Of a DNA stretch of 64,000 bases, positions 56,291 through 64,000 are shown in pieces. Both the position numbers and the translations under genes were made by a program. This DNA is from Comamonadaceae bacterium (GTDB lineage Bacteria > Pseudomonadota > Gammaproteobacteria > Burkholderiales > Burkholderiaceae_C). The DNA lies in assembly GCA_027490925.1 (NCBI GenBank), contig JAIXXF010000045.1, forward strand, positions 62,001 through 126,000. Reading direction: 5' to 3'. The notes beneath the pieces are model-generated. The model was not told where the DNA came from. It was given only the letters and a program-made list of their open reading frames with translations, and did not search any database. Every line of letters starts with the position of its first letter. The first letter of the stretch is position 1.

Positions 56291-56821
56291 TTATTGATTG
56301 ATGTGGAGAAAGCGCTCTTGGGAGCACAGGCGCTGCAGGTCGATTTCTTGCCACGAGTGGCCCCGCGCATCGGTGTGGCGCGGCCCGAAGTACACCGGCG
56401 ACTGCGCGTCCGGCGGGGCGCTTTGGGGAAAGGCGTCTTGACCGCGCAGGCCCAACAAGCGGTCGACCCACAACGCACAGGGGTGGTCCTGGCCCGGGTT
56501 CACCGCCACCAACCGGGCCTCGGTCGAGGGCGCGCTTGGGCCAGTAGCGCTGGGTGTGCCGTAGAGAAAGTGGCCGAGGTCCACCACCCCAAACAGGCTG
56601 CCCCGCAGGTTGGCCACGCCCAGAAACCAAGCCTGCGTGTAGGCCACCGGGTGCACCCCGTCGACCGAGAAAATCTCGCCCGCCTGGCGCAACGGGAACA
56701 GCAACGACTGCCCTGCGGCTTGTACGGCCAGCCACTCGGCCGACACGGCACTGGTTTTGGCGGATTCGAGCCGGTCGGCAAGCCGGCTTTGGAGTTCCCG
56801 GAGGGCGTCGCGGTTGGCCAT
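56291..56821 (-). CDS. pilI: CheW-like scaffold protein PilI
   Basis: 176-residue CheW-fold coupler that links PilJ to ChpA. Core [41 protein letters not shown] with the expected V-x-N-L-R-G turn. Starts 5 nt after pilH and is followed by pilJ. Confidence 0.92.
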   Translation of the reverse strand: MANRDALRELQSRLADRLESAKTSAVSAEWLAVQAAGQSLLFPLRQAGEIFSVDGVHPVAYTQAWFLGVANLRGSLFGVVDLGHFLYGTPSATGPSAPSTEARLVAVNPGQDHPCALWVDRLLGLRGQDAFPQSAPPDAQSPVYFGPRHTDARGHSWQEIDLQRLCSQERFLHINQ

Positions 56822-56826
56822 GGCGG

Positions 56827-57192
56827 CTAGTTCAGCGCCTGGATCTTGGCGTGCAACTCGTCACCGTCCAGCGGTTTGGTGATGTAGTCCCGGGCACCTT
56901 GCCGCAGGCCCCAGACCCGATCGGTCGCTTGGTCCTTGCTGGTGCAAATGACGATGGGGATGCTGGCGTACTGCGGGTCGCGCGACAGGCTGCGGGTCAG
57001 CTGAAACCCGTTTTGCCCGGGCATCACCACGTCCATCAGGATAAGGTCGGGCGGGTCCAGGGCCAGACTGGCCAGGGCTTCGGCTGCGTTCTCTGCGGTC
57101 TGCACCACGTAGCCGTGCGGTTGCAGCAGACGGGTGATGTGCAGCAACTCGGTTTTGGAGTCGTCAACGACCAGTATCTTGCGGATGGGCAT
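56827..57192 (-). CDS. pilH: Twitching motility response regulator PilH
   Basis: 121-residue stand-alone receiver domain. [12 protein letters not shown] (acidic pair), phospho-acceptor in [13 protein letters not shown] near 52, CTSKDQATD and Lys in [10 protein letters not shown]. In Pseudomonas PilH acts on pilus retraction. ATG 57192 shares one base with the pilG stop (TGATG). Confidence 0.93.
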   Translation of the reverse strand: MPIRKILVVDDSKTELLHITRLLQPHGYVVQTAENAAEALASLALDPPDLILMDVVMPGQNGFQLTRSLSRDPQYASIPIVICTSKDQATDRVWGLRQGARDYITKPLDGDELHAKIQALN

Positions 57193-57593
57193 CAGGCGCC
57201 TCCCAAGCGGGCAGGTGTGAACTGGCGAACGGTTTGCAACAGCTGGTCCTTGGTGAAGGGTTTGGTCAGGTACTGCTGAGAGCCCACCATGCGGCCACGC
57301 GCGATGTCGAACACCCCATCTTTGGAGGACAGCATCACGATGGGCGTGTGGGCGAAGCGGGCGTTGCGCTTGACGATTCCGCAGGTTTGGTAGCCATCCA
57401 GGCGGGGCATCAGGATGTCGCAAAAAATCAGGTCGGGCAGGTGGTCGTTGACCTTGGCGAGCGCATCGAAGCCGTCTTCTGCCAGCAACACCTCATGCCC
57501 GCCTTGCTTGAGAAAAATCTCGGCGCTGCGGCGGATGGTGTTGCTGTCGTCAATGACCAGAATCTTCAGACCCGTTGGGGTGGTGGTGCTCAC
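57192..57593 (-). CDS. pilG: Twitching motility response regulator PilG
   Basis: 133-residue receiver. GTG 57593 is chosen as start (STTTPTGLKILVIDDS); upstream frame to 57653 lies over the rubredoxin 3' end. Acidic pair IDDS, phospho-acceptor in LIFCDILMPRLDG near 60, SSKDGVFD and Lys in YLTKPFTKD. PilG controls pilus extension with PilB. First gene of the pilG-H-I-J-chpA operon. Confidence 0.93.
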   Translation of the reverse strand: MSTTTPTGLKILVIDDSNTIRRSAEIFLKQGGHEVLLAEDGFDALAKVNDHLPDLIFCDILMPRLDGYQTCGIVKRNARFAHTPIVMLSSKDGVFDIARGRMVGSQQYLTKPFTKDQLLQTVRQFTPARLGGA

Positions 57594-57653
57594 GACCTCG
57601 ACTCCTTGGCGGCTGACGGCACCCCTGTGGCGCCGAGCCGCACCATCATGCAC

Positions 57654-57827
57654 TCAGATTTGGACCATTTCAAAGTCTTCTTTGCGGGCGCCGCATTCTG
57701 GGCACACCCAGTTCATTGGCACATCGGCCCACAGGGTGCCCGGGGCGATGCCGTGTTCGGCGGCACCTTCGGCTTCGTCGTAGATCCAGCCACAAATCAG
57801 GCACATCCAGGTTTTTGATTCAGTCAC
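57654..57827 (-). CDS. Rubredoxin
   Basis: 57-residue iron protein starting at GTG 57827. Two CxxC(G) knuckles bind one Fe: MCLICGWIYDEAEG and WVCPECGARKEDF. The usual rubredoxin GxxPGT (GIAPGTLWADVP) lies between them. It carries electrons in the cytoplasm. It lies upstream of pilG in the order conserved in beta-proteobacteria, and is divergent from thiD. Confidence 0.95.
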   Translation of the reverse strand: MTESKTWMCLICGWIYDEAEGAAEHGIAPGTLWADVPMNWVCPECGARKEDFEMVQI

Positions 57828-57956
57828 AGCGGTTCCAAAAAAGGGCTCGAATAGAATGGGTCATTGTATCGGGGCCGTCGGTTGTCCCGGGGTGTTGGCG
57901 GTGCATCTCTCCTGCCGTCAAGTGCCCTTGCGCCGACACCCAGGAGCCCCCTCACC

Positions 57957-58895
57957 ATGACGCCCGCGGACCCCCACCCCCCCAGCGACGACGGCGACAC
58001 CGCCGACGCCAGCCCCGTGTGTGTGCTGGCGTTCAATGCCAACGATCCGAGCGGCGCGGGCGGTCTGTCAGCCGACATCACCGCCATCGCGTCGGTTGGC
58101 GCCCATGGATTGCCAGTGGTGACCGGCACCTACGCCCGAGACAGCGCGGAGGTGTTCGAGCATTTTGAGTTTGACGAAGACGCCGTAGCCGAGCAGGCGC
58201 GGGTGTTGCTGGAAGACGTGGCGGTTCAAGCAATCAAGGTCGGCTTCGTCGGCACGCCCGAGAACATTTCAGCGGTTGCAGAGATCGCGTCCGACTACGC
58301 CGATGTGCCACTGATCGCCTACATGCCCAACTTGTCGTGGTGGGACGAAGACAAGATCGACGCCTATCTGGACGCCTTCCGCGAGCTCATGCTGCCCCAG
58401 GCCGCGGTGCTGGTGGGCAACCACAGCACCCTGTGGCGTTGGCTGTTGCCCGACTGGCAGGGCGAACGCCCGCCGTCGGCGAAAGACATCGCCCGCGTCG
58501 CTGCCGAGGCCGGTACGCCCTTCACCCTGGTCACCGGCATCCCGCTGCCCGAGCAGCACATCGACAACGTGCTGGCCTCGCCGCAGCAGGTGCTGCACAG
58601 CGAGCACTTCGAGCGCTTCGAAGCTGTGTTCGCTGGTGCGGGCGACACCCTGTCCGCCGCGCTCACCGCCCTGCTGGCCAGCGGCGTCGCGTTGCCGCAA
58701 GCCACGGGCGAGGCGCTGTCTTACCTCGACCGTTGCCTGGACGCGGGCTTCCGCCCCGGCATGGGCCACATCCTGCCCGACCGCCTGTTCTGGGCCCAGT
58801 CGGGCGATGAAGACGACGACACCGCCGAGGCCGAGTCGGCCAGCGCGGACGAACTGCAACTTCTGAACTTCCCCCGCAATGACACCAAGCACTGA
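57957..58895 (+). CDS. thiD: Hydroxymethylpyrimidine/phosphomethylpyrimidine kinase
   Basis: Thiamine pathway kinase that phosphorylates HMP and HMP-P. 312 residues from ATG 57957 (CAGGAG site 11 nt upstream). [14 protein letters not shown] near 33 is the ThiD motif, GTYARDS follows, and the ATP/anion-hole motif is [12 protein letters not shown] near 225. It has a 40-residue acidic tail. The 3' end overlaps hemL by 17 nt. Confidence 0.92.
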   Translation: MTPADPHPPSDDGDTADASPVCVLAFNANDPSGAGGLSADITAIASVGAHGLPVVTGTYARDSAEVFEHFEFDEDAVAEQARVLLEDVAVQAIKVGFVGTPENISAVAEIASDYADVPLIAYMPNLSWWDEDKIDAYLDAFRELMLPQAAVLVGNHSTLWRWLLPDWQGERPPSAKDIARVAAEAGTPFTLVTGIPLPEQHIDNVLASPQQVLHSEHFERFEAVFAGAGDTLSAALTALLASGVALPQATGEALSYLDRCLDAGFRPGMGHILPDRLFWAQSGDEDDDTAEAESASADELQLLNFPRNDTKH

Positions 58896-60189
58896 CCGCA
58901 ACCAGCAACTGTTCGAGCGTGCGCAGTCGTTGATCCCCGGCGGCGTGAATTCGCCGGTCCGTGCCTTCAAAGCCGTTGGCGGCACGCCGCGCTTTGTGCA
59001 GCGTGCCCAGGGCGCCTATTTCTGGGACGCCAACGGCCAGCGTTACACCGACTACATCGGTTCCTGGGGGCCCATGATTCTGGGACACGGCCACCCGGCG
59101 GTGGTCGAGGCGGTGCAAAAGGCCGCGCTAGACGGTTTCTCGTTCGGTGCACCCACCGAACGCGAGGTGGAACTGGCGGAAGCCATCGTGCGCTTGGTCC
59201 CCTCTATCGACATGGTGCGCTTGGTCAGTTCCGGCACCGAGGCCGCGATGAGCGCGATCCGGCTGGCCCGCGGTGCCACCGGCCGCAGCAAGCTGGTCAA
59301 GTTTGAGGGCTGCTACCACGGCCATGCCGACGCGCTGTTGGTCAAGGCCGGCTCGGGCCTGGCCACGTTTGGCAACCCCACCAGCGCCGGTGTGCCCCCC
59401 GAGGTCGTACAGCACACCCTGGTGCTGGAGTACAACAACGTGGCGCAGCTGGAAGAGGCGTTTGCCCTGCACGGCTCGGACATCGCTTGTTTGATGATCG
59501 AGCCAATCTGCGGCAACATGAATTTTGTGCGCGCGTCGGTGCCGTTCATGACCCGCTGCCGCGAGCTGTGCAGCCAGCACGGTGCGCTGTTGGCGTTTGA
59601 CGAAGTCATGACCGGCTTCCGTGTGGCGCTGGGTGGGGCGCAGAGTGTGTATGCCCGCTTGATCCCCGGCTTTGAACCCGACATGACCGTGATGGGCAAG
59701 GTGATCGGTGGCGGCATGCCGCTGGCGGCCTTTGGCGCCAAGCGTGAGGTGATGCGCCAACTCGCCCCGCTGGGCGGCGTGTACCAAGCGGGTACCCTCA
59801 GCGGCAACCCGGTCGCCACCGCTTGCGGTTTGGCGACCTTGCACGAGGTGTCCAAACCCGGGTTTTACGAGGCGCTGGCGGTCCGCACCCGGCAACTGGT
59901 CGACGGGTTGAGCGCCGCGGCCGCTGCCCACGGACACACCCTCACCGTGGACAGTGAGGGGGGCATGTTCGGTTTCTTCCTGTTGGATCAGTTGCCCCAA
60001 AACTACGCCACCGTGATGACCACCAGCGGGCCGCGCTTCAACCACTTCTTCCATGGCATGTTGGCGCGGGGTGTGTATTTCGCCCCGGCGCTGTACGAGG
60101 CGGGCTTCGTCAGTGCCGCACACACCGAGGCCGATGTCGCCGAGACCGTGGCCGCCGCCCACGAGGTGTTCAGCAGCCTGCCCGGCTGA
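58879..60189 (+). CDS. hemL: Glutamate-1-semialdehyde 2,1-aminomutase
   Basis: PLP enzyme forming 5-aminolevulinate for haem. 436 residues. [16 protein letters not shown] at the N-terminus, substrate loop [15 protein letters not shown], and PLP Lys in [10 protein letters not shown] near 273. Overlaps thiD by 17 nt and ends 6 nt before the convergent EamA gene. Confidence 0.96.
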   Translation: MTPSTDRNQQLFERAQSLIPGGVNSPVRAFKAVGGTPRFVQRAQGAYFWDANGQRYTDYIGSWGPMILGHGHPAVVEAVQKAALDGFSFGAPTEREVELAEAIVRLVPSIDMVRLVSSGTEAAMSAIRLARGATGRSKLVKFEGCYHGHADALLVKAGSGLATFGNPTSAGVPPEVVQHTLVLEYNNVAQLEEAFALHGSDIACLMIEPICGNMNFVRASVPFMTRCRELCSQHGALLAFDEVMTGFRVALGGAQSVYARLIPGFEPDMTVMGKVIGGGMPLAAFGAKREVMRQLAPLGGVYQAGTLSGNPVATACGLATLHEVSKPGFYEALAVRTRQLVDGLSAAAAAHGHTLTVDSEGGMFGFFLLDQLPQNYATVMTTSGPRFNHFFHGMLARGVYFAPALYEAGFVSAAHTEADVAETVAAAHEVFSSLPG

Positions 60190-60195
60190 AGGGCT

Positions 60196-61098
60196 TCACA
60201 CCGGCGCGCCGAGCCGGGCGCGCCAACGCGGCCACAGCACATTGACCGCCAGACCCGCCATGACCAGCGCACCGGCCGAGAGTTTCCAGCCTGGCAAGCC
60301 CTCGCCCAGCCACCATGCCGACGCGCCCATGCCGAACACCGGCACCAGCAGCGCCAATGGCGAGACCGACGCTGTGGCGTAGCGGCTGAGCAACCATGCC
60401 CAGGCCCCGTAGCCAAACAAGGTGTTGCCTGCGGACTGCCACACCACCGCCACCCAGGTGCTGGCGCTGGCGTGGGCCAAGGCGTCTTGGATGCGCGGCC
60501 ACCCGTCCACCGCCAGAGACAGCAGCGCCAGCGGCGGCACCGCGAACAGGCTGGACCACGCCACATAGGCCAGCATGTCCACCTGCCCGGCCAAGCGCCC
60601 CACCAAGTTGCCCGCGGCCCAGCTCATTGCCGCCGCCACGATCATCGCCAGCCCCAGGGGGGTGGCGCTGCCGTCGCTGTGCCAAGCGATGGTGGCAATG
60701 CCTGCGGCTGCCATGCCCGTGGCCACCCATTGAAAGACCTGCGGGCGTTCGCCGCTGATCACCATGGCCAGTGCCACCGTGAAGAACACCTGCGTCTGGA
60801 TCACCAGCGACGCCAGGCCCGGGGTGATGTCCGACCGCATCGCCAAAAACAGCAGGCCGAATTGGCCCGCACCGATCAAGACGCCATAGGCCGCGAGGTT
60901 GCGCCAGCGCACGGCCGGCCGCCGCAGTAAAAACACCGCGGGCACCGCCGCCAGGCCGAACCTCAAGGCCGCAAAAAGCAACGGCGGCAGATCCTGCAGC
61001 CCGAGCTTGATGACGACGAAATTGCTGCCCCATACCGCGACCACCGCCAGGCCCAGCAGCAAATGGCGCGGCGCAAGGACGGTGTTCAAAGCGGTCAA
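60196..61098 (-). CDS. EamA (DMT) family transporter
   Basis: 300-residue inner-membrane exporter with ten membrane segments in two EamA repeats (start LLLGLAVVAVWGSNFVVIKLGL). Likely moves amino acids or metabolites out; substrate not assignable. The start is a TTG (61098) immediately after the purH stop; no better Met lies nearby, so the start is uncertain by a few residues. Confidence 0.85.
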   Translation of the reverse strand: MTALNTVLAPRHLLLGLAVVAVWGSNFVVIKLGLQDLPPLLFAALRFGLAAVPAVFLLRRPAVRWRNLAAYGVLIGAGQFGLLFLAMRSDITPGLASLVIQTQVFFTVALAMVISGERPQVFQWVATGMAAAGIATIAWHSDGSATPLGLAMIVAAAMSWAAGNLVGRLAGQVDMLAYVAWSSLFAVPPLALLSLAVDGWPRIQDALAHASASTWVAVVWQSAGNTLFGYGAWAWLLSRYATASVSPLALLVPVFGMGASAWWLGEGLPGWKLSAGALVMAGLAVNVLWPRWRARLGAPV

Positions 61099-62694
61099 TC
61101 AGTGCCGGAAATGGCGCACACCGGTGAACACCATGGCCACGCCGCGCTCGTTGGCGGCATCGATCACCTCTTGGTCGCGCATGGAGCCGCCGGGCTGTGC
61201 CACGCAGGTCGCTCCCGCATCCACCACCACGTCCAGCCCATCGCGGAACGGGAAGAAGGCGTCGCTGGCGACCACCGTACCGGCCAGCGAGAGTTTGGCG
61301 TGGCCCGCCTTGATGCTGGCGATGCGCGCGGAATCCAGCCGGCTCATCTGGCCCGCGCCCACGCCCATGGTCATGCCGTTTTTGCAAAACACGATGGCGT
61401 TGCTCTTGACGTATTTCGCCACCTTCCAAGCGAACAGCAGGTCTTGCAGCTCGGTCGGTGTGGGCTGTTTGGTGGTGACGACTTTCAAGTCGGCCAAGGC
61501 GAGTTCGCGGTTGTCGGCGGTCTGCATCAGCAGGCCCGACCCCACCCGTTTGATGTCCATCAGGTTGCGCCCGTTGTCCCAGTCGGTCTGGCCGCCCGGC
61601 GGGAGGGCGATCTGCAGGATGCGCACATTCACCTTGGACTTGAACACCTCCAACGCTTCGGGCGTGAAGCCGGGCGCCATCAGCACCTCGACGAATTGCT
61701 GGCCGATGGCCTGCGCGGCGGCGGCGTCCACAGTGCGGTTCAGCGCGATGATGCCGCCGAAGGCCGAGGTCGGGTCGGTTTGAAACGCCTTGCGGTAGGC
61801 CTCCAGCGGGTCGGCACCGACCGCCACACCGCAAGGGTTGGCGTGTTTGACGATCACACAGGCGGGCGCGTCAAAGCTTTTCACACATTCCCAGGCCGCG
61901 TCGGCGTCGGCGATGTTGTTGTAGCTCAGCTCTTTGCCCTGTAACTGGGTGGCGGTGACCAGTGAGCCGGGGGCCGGGTACAGGTCGCGGTAGAAGGCCG
62001 CTTGCTGGTGCGGGTTCTCGCCATAGCGCAGGTCTTGCAGCTTCACGAAGCGACCGTTGGCCTGCCCGCCAAACAGGCTGTGCGAGCCATCGTCCTGGAT
62101 GCGGGACAGGTAGTCGCTGATGGCGCCGTCGTAGTTGCTGATGCGGTTGAAGGCCGCGACCGACAAGCCAAAGCGGGTTTTGTCGCTGAGCTTGCCCGCG
62201 GTTTTCAGCTCATCCAGCACGCCTGCGTATTGAGACGCGTCGGTCAACACACCCACGTCCTTCCAGTTCTTGGCGGCGCTGCGCACCATCGCCGGGCCGC
62301 CGATGTCGATGTTCTCGATCGCGTCCTCCAGCGTGCAGCCAGGCTTGGCCACGGTGGCTTCGAAGGGGTAGAGGTTGACCACCAGCAGGTCGATGGTCTG
62401 GATGCCGTGTTGATGCAGCGCGGCCATGTGTTCGGGCACATCGCGCCGGGCCAGCAAGCCGCCGTGCACCATGGGGTGCAGGGTCTTGACGCGGCCGTCC
62501 AGCATCTCGGGGAAGCCGGTCAGTTCCGCCGCTTCGGTGACGGGCAGGCCCTGGTCGGCCAGCAGTTTGGCGGTGCCCCCGGTGGAGATCAGCCGCACGC
62601 CTAAAGCGTGAAGGCCTTGGGCGAATTCGACGATGCCGGTTTTGTCGGAGACGGAGATCAGTGCATTCATGGGGGGCAGGGTGCGTGGGGTCAT
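61099..62694 (-). CDS. purH: Bifunctional AICAR transformylase/IMP cyclohydrolase
   Basis: Last two steps of IMP synthesis. 531 residues. The N-terminal cyclohydrolase has [16 protein letters not shown] and STGGTAKLL; the C-terminal transformylase has [16 protein letters not shown] and [11 protein letters not shown] with the catalytic Lys-His pair. ATG 62694 overlaps the fis stop (ATGA) and gives the ten-residue lead seen in E. coli PurH; ATG 62670 is the alternative. Third gene of dusB-fis-purH. Confidence 0.95.
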   Translation of the reverse strand: MTPRTLPPMNALISVSDKTGIVEFAQGLHALGVRLISTGGTAKLLADQGLPVTEAAELTGFPEMLDGRVKTLHPMVHGGLLARRDVPEHMAALHQHGIQTIDLLVVNLYPFEATVAKPGCTLEDAIENIDIGGPAMVRSAAKNWKDVGVLTDASQYAGVLDELKTAGKLSDKTRFGLSVAAFNRISNYDGAISDYLSRIQDDGSHSLFGGQANGRFVKLQDLRYGENPHQQAAFYRDLYPAPGSLVTATQLQGKELSYNNIADADAAWECVKSFDAPACVIVKHANPCGVAVGADPLEAYRKAFQTDPTSAFGGIIALNRTVDAAAAQAIGQQFVEVLMAPGFTPEALEVFKSKVNVRILQIALPPGGQTDWDNGRNLMDIKRVGSGLLMQTADNRELALADLKVVTTKQPTPTELQDLLFAWKVAKYVKSNAIVFCKNGMTMGVGAGQMSRLDSARIASIKAGHAKLSLAGTVVASDAFFPFRDGLDVVVDAGATCVAQPGGSMRDQEVIDAANERGVAMVFTGVRHFRH

Positions 62695-62927
62695 GGGATG
62701 AGTTTGTGTTCCACAAGCTTCTTGCGCAGCGTGTTGCGGTTCAGGCCCAGCCATTCGGCGGCCTTGGACTGGTTGTGGTCGGCGCGTTGCATCACCACTT
62801 CCAGCAGTGGTTTTTCCACCGCTTTCACCAGCATGTCGTACATGCCATCGGGCTCTGTGCCGCAGAGGTCGCGGAAGTAGCCGTCCAGGCTGCTTTTCAC
62901 GCATTCCTCGATCTGCTTTTTGCTCAT
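62691..62927 (-). CDS. fis: Fis family DNA-binding protein
   Basis: 78-residue nucleoid/transcription factor. The C-terminal helix-turn-helix has [22 protein letters not shown] 62927 overlaps the dusB stop by 4 nt, and the stop overlaps purH by 4 nt. dusB-fis linkage is the enterobacterial arrangement, here extended to purH. Confidence 0.94.
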   Translation of the reverse strand: MSKKQIEECVKSSLDGYFRDLCGTEPDGMYDMLVKAVEKPLLEVVMQRADHNQSKAAEWLGLNRNTLRKKLVEHKLIP

Positions 62928-63964
62928 GAACTCCACTCCATCGCTTCTTCTTGTGCGCGTGCGCTCACCATTGGCAGGCGCTCGTGCTGCGCCTCCAGGG
63001 CATTGAAAAACGCCGCGACGGCAAGCCACTGCTGCTCGCAGTCTTCGATCTGGTTAATGCGCTGGCGAAAGGCTTCGCCGCCCGGTAGGCCTGCCACGTA
63101 CCAGGCGATGTGCTTGCGCGCGGTGCGCATGCCGGTGAGCTCGCCGTAGAGGCTGTAGTGGTCGCGCAGGTGGTCGAGCAGCAGTTGCCGGACCTCAGCC
63201 ACCAGCGGCGGCGCCAAGTGTTCGCCAGTGGCCAGGAAGTGCGCGACCTCGCGGAAGATCCACGGGCGACCCTGGGCGGCGCGCCCGATCATCACCGCGT
63301 CGGCTCGGGTGTGGGCCAGCACGTCGCGGGCTTTTTCAGGCGTGTCGATGTCGCCGTTGGCCACCACGGGAATGCGCAGCGCGGCCTTCACCGCCGCGAT
63401 GGTGTCGTATTCGGCTTGGCCCTTGTAGCCTTGTTCGCGCGTGCGACCGTGCACCGTGAGCATCTGCACACCGGCGCTTTCGGCGGCGCGCGCGATCTCC
63501 ACCGCATTTTTGTGCGCGGCGCACCAGCCGGTGCGCATCTTCAGGGTGACGGGCACGCCATGGGGCACGGCCGCCGCCACCACCGCTTCCACAATGGACA
63601 GCGCCAGCGCTTCGTCTTGCATCAAGGCAGAGCCCGCCCATTTGTTGCACACTTTTTTGGCCGGGCAGCCCATGTTGATGTCGATGATCTGCGCGCCCCG
63701 GTCGATGTTGTAGGCCGTGGCGTCGGCCATCATGGCGGCGTCTGTGCCCGCGATCTGCACCGCGATCGGCGCCGGTTCACCGTCGTGGTTGGCTCGGCGC
63801 GAGGTCTTGAGGCTGGTCCACAGGTCGCGGCGAGAGGTGACCATTTCGCTCACGGCGTATCCCGCCCCCAGCCGCTTGCACAACACCCGGAAAGGCCGAT
63901 CGGTCACGCCCGCCATGGGGGCAACCAACAAGTTGTTGGCCAGGGCGTAGGGACCGATGTGCAT
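62924..63964 (-). CDS. dusB: tRNA-dihydrouridine synthase B
   Basis: FMN enzyme that reduces uridine 17 in the tRNA D-loop. 346 residues. [15 protein letters not shown], the catalytic Cys in [16 protein letters not shown] near 103, and [10 protein letters not shown] for FMN. First gene of dusB-fis-purH. The extra C-terminal residues end over the fis start. Confidence 0.95.
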   Translation of the reverse strand: MHIGPYALANNLLVAPMAGVTDRPFRVLCKRLGAGYAVSEMVTSRRDLWTSLKTSRRANHDGEPAPIAVQIAGTDAAMMADATAYNIDRGAQIIDINMGCPAKKVCNKWAGSALMQDEALALSIVEAVVAAAVPHGVPVTLKMRTGWCAAHKNAVEIARAAESAGVQMLTVHGRTREQGYKGQAEYDTIAAVKAALRIPVVANGDIDTPEKARDVLAHTRADAVMIGRAAQGRPWIFREVAHFLATGEHLAPPLVAEVRQLLLDHLRDHYSLYGELTGMRTARKHIAWYVAGLPGGEAFRQRINQIEDCEQQWLAVAAFFNALEAQHERLPMVSARAQEEAMEWSS

Positions 63965-64000
63965 GGGTGGGGAGCAGAGGCGAAGCGGGGTGACGCTGAG

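Overview
The window is a high-GC chromosomal segment from a betaproteobacterium. The gene neighbourhoods (yqgE-ruvX-pyrR-pyrB with an inactive pyrC partner; dusB-fis-purH; hemL-thiD-rubredoxin-pilGHIJ-chpA; trxB-rpmB-rpmG) and the codon use point to Burkholderiales, most likely Comamonadaceae. That placement is inference from gene content and order. No 16S or phylogenetic marker was tested.

Layout. 1-4.1 kb: end of an SbmA/BacA-like ABC exporter, queC, a carboxylesterase, a DUF4864 protein and a TPR protein. 4.2-8.2 kb: a catabolic unit of Baeyer-Villiger monooxygenase, short-chain dehydrogenase and alpha/beta hydrolase, divergent from a TetR regulator with an inverted-repeat operator between them. 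8.2-10.6 kb: a heteromeric-type acyl-CoA dehydrogenase pair. 10.7-21.2 kb: housekeeping genes (purN, RNA methyltransferase, fatty acid desaturase, L28/L33, trxB, Crp/Fnr regulator, ftsK, lolA, rarA). 21.2-25.4 kb: livHMGF branched-chain amino acid transporter and an orphan LuxR-type response regulator.

25.73-33.94 kb is an integrated element of about 8.2 kb in the 3' end of tRNA-Arg(CCT). It is bounded by a perfect 16-bp direct repeat. It carries a tyrosine integrase next to the tRNA, an AlpA-like regulator, a PriCT/Toprim/DUF3987 primase-helicase and small accessory genes. A lower-GC cargo block at the far end encodes three small secreted or lipid-anchored proteins. There are no capsid, packaging or conjugation genes, so it resembles a P4-like satellite or minimal genomic island. 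It is the most interesting region: it contains a (CG)8 tract that could fuse two overlapping genes, it supplies the 3' end and terminator of the host tRNA, and its cargo has no assigned function.

34-38 kb: cytochrome P460, a CoxE-type VWA protein, a small membrane protein and a MoxR ATPase, divergent from a di-haem cytochrome c4. 38-42.3 kb: DUF1841, a small membrane protein, 3-oxoadipyl-CoA thiolase, a TRIC-type channel and a PlsC acyltransferase. 42.3-46.3 kb: the pyrimidine operon yqgE-ruvX-pyrR-pyrB-pseudo-dihydroorotase. 46.3-47.8 kb: DNA photolyase. 47.9-57.6 kb: the type IV pilus chemosensory operon pilG-pilH-pilI-pilJ-chpA. 57.7-64 kb: rubredoxin, thiD, hemL, an EamA exporter, and the tightly coupled dusB-fis-purH operon.

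Many genes are packed with 1-17 nt overlaps, so translational coupling is common. Most long antisense open frames in this high-GC DNA are shadows and have been left out.
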